The notes under the pieces: generated by a model
The model's database searches: none
What the model saw: the letters and a program-made list of their open reading frames with translations, nothing else
What the model was told of the DNA's origin: nothing
In this document: in pieces, positions 5,390-6,177 of the stretch
How positions within the stretch are numbered: position 1 is the stretch's first letter
Layout: each line of letters opens with the position of its first letter
From: an uncultured Victivallales bacterium
GTDB taxonomy: Bacteria; Verrucomicrobiota; Lentisphaeria; Oligosphaerales; JAFGRS01
Reading direction: 5' to 3'
NCBI GenBank assembly: GCA_903834675.1
Contig: CAILKC010000522.1
Span: forward strand, 1-6,177
DNA: 6,177 bases
Program-made: the position numbers and the translations under genes

Positions 5390-5395
5390 CTCCTT
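5390..5395 (-). promoter_or_regulatory. Shine-Dalgarno of the enolase-superfamily gene
   Basis: AAGGAG on the minus strand, 10 bases before the ATG at 5379. It decides between this Met and the upstream open frame. It lies in the 29-base gap after the small upstream gene. Confidence 0.7.
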
Positions 5396-5408
5396 CGTTC
5401 ATCTCGCC

Positions 5409-5630
5409 TTACGCCGCGTGGTTCACCTGCGTACCGGCCCACCAGACGGCCTTGTCCAGCAGTTCTTCCCCCTCGGCAATGGACGTGGCCGAGGTTGAGA
5501 TCAAGAGCCCTTCCGGACGCAGATGCCGGATCACGAATTCCAGGTGCGCCGGCGCCAACGTCCAGTAGGCATCCCAGCGGGCCTGGGCCTTCGTCCACTC
5601 GGGCTTGTAGGTATAGGTTGGCTGGGGCAT
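5409..5630 (-). CDS. Small 73-residue protein, possible URO-D-like mini protein
   Basis: An ORF of 73 residues, MPQPTYTYKPEW to AGTQVNHAA, with a start preceded by GAAAGG at 4-base spacing. It ends 29 bases before the enolase-superfamily gene on the same strand, so the two are probably cotranscribed. Its first third (YKPEWTKAQARWDAYWTLA, 8-26) reads like the N-terminal lead of some URO-D-like proteins, and its middle (IRHLRPEGLLISTSATSIAE, 34-53) resembles a strand-turn-helix near the C-terminus of the same superfamily. That is recall-based and unverified. If right, the gene may be an internally deleted paralogue; otherwise it is a small protein of unknown function. No signal peptide or membrane segment is visible. 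The frame is open further upstream to 5744, but those codons are Arg-rich and look non-coding. Confidence 0.6.
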   Translation of the reverse strand: MPQPTYTYKPEWTKAQARWDAYWTLAPAHLEFVIRHLRPEGLLISTSATSIAEGEELLDKAVWWAGTQVNHAA

Positions 5631-5651
5631 GTGTCCTTTCGCCAGGCAACT

Positions 5652-5669
5652 CCAGCGCTGCAACGCTGG
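5652..5669. promoter_or_regulatory. Inverted repeat upstream of the minus strand operon, possible operator
   Basis: CCAGCG (5652-5657) and CGCTGG (5664-5669) form a perfect 6 bp inverted repeat with a 6-base spacer, 22 bases upstream of the ATG at 5630. The position suits an operator or a leader hairpin. No promoter elements are convincing and no regulator gene is in the window, so this is a weak call. Confidence 0.3.
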
Positions 5670-5865
5670 CCTGTCCCGGTCCCTAGATCGATGCCGACCA
5701 CACTCAGGTCGCCGCCGCTCGAGGAGCGACCCACCCTCGGTCACGGGCCTCCCGTCGTTCGCGGGGTTCCAGGCGTATTCTCGGGATCTGCACTGACGAT
5801 ACCCTGCCCCGGGCGCGGCCGCAATGGGCGGGAGTAAGCGCGGGTGCAGGTCAGTTCCGTGGGTG
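5670..5865. other. Gene-free stretch upstream of the minus strand operon
   Basis: No supported gene. On the minus strand one frame around 5704-5672 reads SVVGIDLGTGT, resembling the phosphate-1 motif that opens actin-fold sugar kinases and Hsp70-like proteins, but the frame loses all similarity afterwards. A promoter for the operon should lie here, yet no -35/-10 pair is persuasive. Confidence 0.4.
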
Positions 5866-6177
5866 GTGACTACTCAGGGCCTGGGTTTCAGGAAACGGCG
5901 AGACGGCGAGACGGCGAAACGGGGAGACGGCGAGACGGCGAAACGGCGACTGGAGGAGACGGAGAGACGGGGAAACGGCGAGACGGCGACTGGAGGAGAC
6001 GGAGAGAGAGACTGGCGGAGAGGAAAACAGGGTTCGGGGCCGCGGCCGGACCTACCGGAATGAGACTTGCCGACGCGGTTCCCCTTCCGATCCGGCCGGG
6101 ACGCGCCGGATCGCCTGGGGGGCGGCCCTGTCGAAGACCGTGAGCCTGTCGAATCGGCGTGGCCGCCGCGGCGCCGA
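5866..6177 (+). repeat. Structured dispersed repeat, copy 3, cut by the window end
   Basis: GTGACTACTCAGGGCCT (5866-5882) matches the start of copy 2. An 8 bp minisatellite follows (5892-6003), then one heptamer unit GGGTTCG (6030-6036) and the 80 bp core (6051-6130), 73 of 80 identical to copy 2. Hairpin H1 is at 6088-6096 with 6105-6113. H2 (6121-6127 with 6161-6167) is present, but its loop carries 27 extra bases (6131-6157) compared with copy 2. The first 18 of these, with the preceding CTG, match copy 1. The last 20 bases of the window match copy 2 exactly, so the element continues past the window. Confidence 0.8.
5892..6003. repeat. Octamer minisatellite, 14 units with 40 bp higher-order period
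   Basis: Fourteen 8-base units in strict register, mostly GAGACGGC, GAAACGGC or GAGACGGG. The variant GACTGGAG recurs exactly 40 bases apart (5948 and 5988), each time followed by GAGACGGA, so five-unit blocks were also duplicated. Degenerate units continue to about 6023. Because 8 is not a multiple of 3, all three frames give an 8-residue peptide repeat such as RRRDGETA; such ORFs are spurious. Confidence 0.88.

Noticed and set aside
5824..6143. Two overlapping short frames with RRRDGETA-type repeats
   Set aside because: They are translations of an 8 bp minisatellite, which gives similar peptides in every frame.

Overview
This is a GC-rich bacterial window with five protein-coding genes and three intergenic tracts crowded with repeats and hairpins. 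The gene content is a xylose-isomerase-like TIM barrel, a URO-D-like methyltransferase-type protein and an enolase-superfamily enzyme, with short hairpin-repeat debris between them. That combination reminds me of metagenome-derived Armatimonadota, Planctomycetota or related bacteria. This is an impression from gene types and repeat style, not a placement.

Layout. 1-804 holds no convincing gene. It starts with a GC hairpin and a 2 x 34 bp tandem hairpin repeat, continues with one copy of a 52 bp dispersed repeat (265-316), and ends in an inverted copy (615-785) of a larger structured repeat whose heptamer array almost touches the first gene. 805-3472 carries three + strand genes: a sugar phosphate isomerase/epimerase-like protein (805-1842), a small RRM-type RNA-binding protein (1952-2329) and a URO-D family protein (2345-3472). 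The last two are only 15 bases apart and probably co-transcribed. 3473-4107 is a convergent intergenic tract with a terminator-like hairpin, a second structured repeat copy followed by more hairpins, scattered AAGTCTCAT words and the second 52 bp repeat copy. 4108-5630 carries two - strand genes in one likely operon: a 73-residue small protein (5409-5630) followed by a mandelate racemase/muconate lactonizing enzyme relative (4108-5379). 5631-6177 is intergenic, with an 8 bp minisatellite and a third structured repeat copy cut by the window end.

How the genes may work together. The TIM-barrel isomerase, the enolase-superfamily enzyme and the URO-D-like protein are all types found in sugar or sugar-acid catabolism and one-carbon/corrinoid chemistry, but no substrate can be read from the sequence. 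The two gene blocks are convergent and share no visible regulatory site.

The most unusual signal is the structured repeat family. Three copies (about 90% identical over an 80 bp core, by hand alignment) share a 9 bp-stem, 8 nt-loop hairpin in which one copy differs by a compensatory base-pair change. A heptamer array lies on the same side of every copy, with 7, 4 and 1 units, and one copy has a 27 nt insertion in the loop of a second hairpin. This points to a mobile or structure-maintained DNA/RNA element rather than random intergenic sequence.
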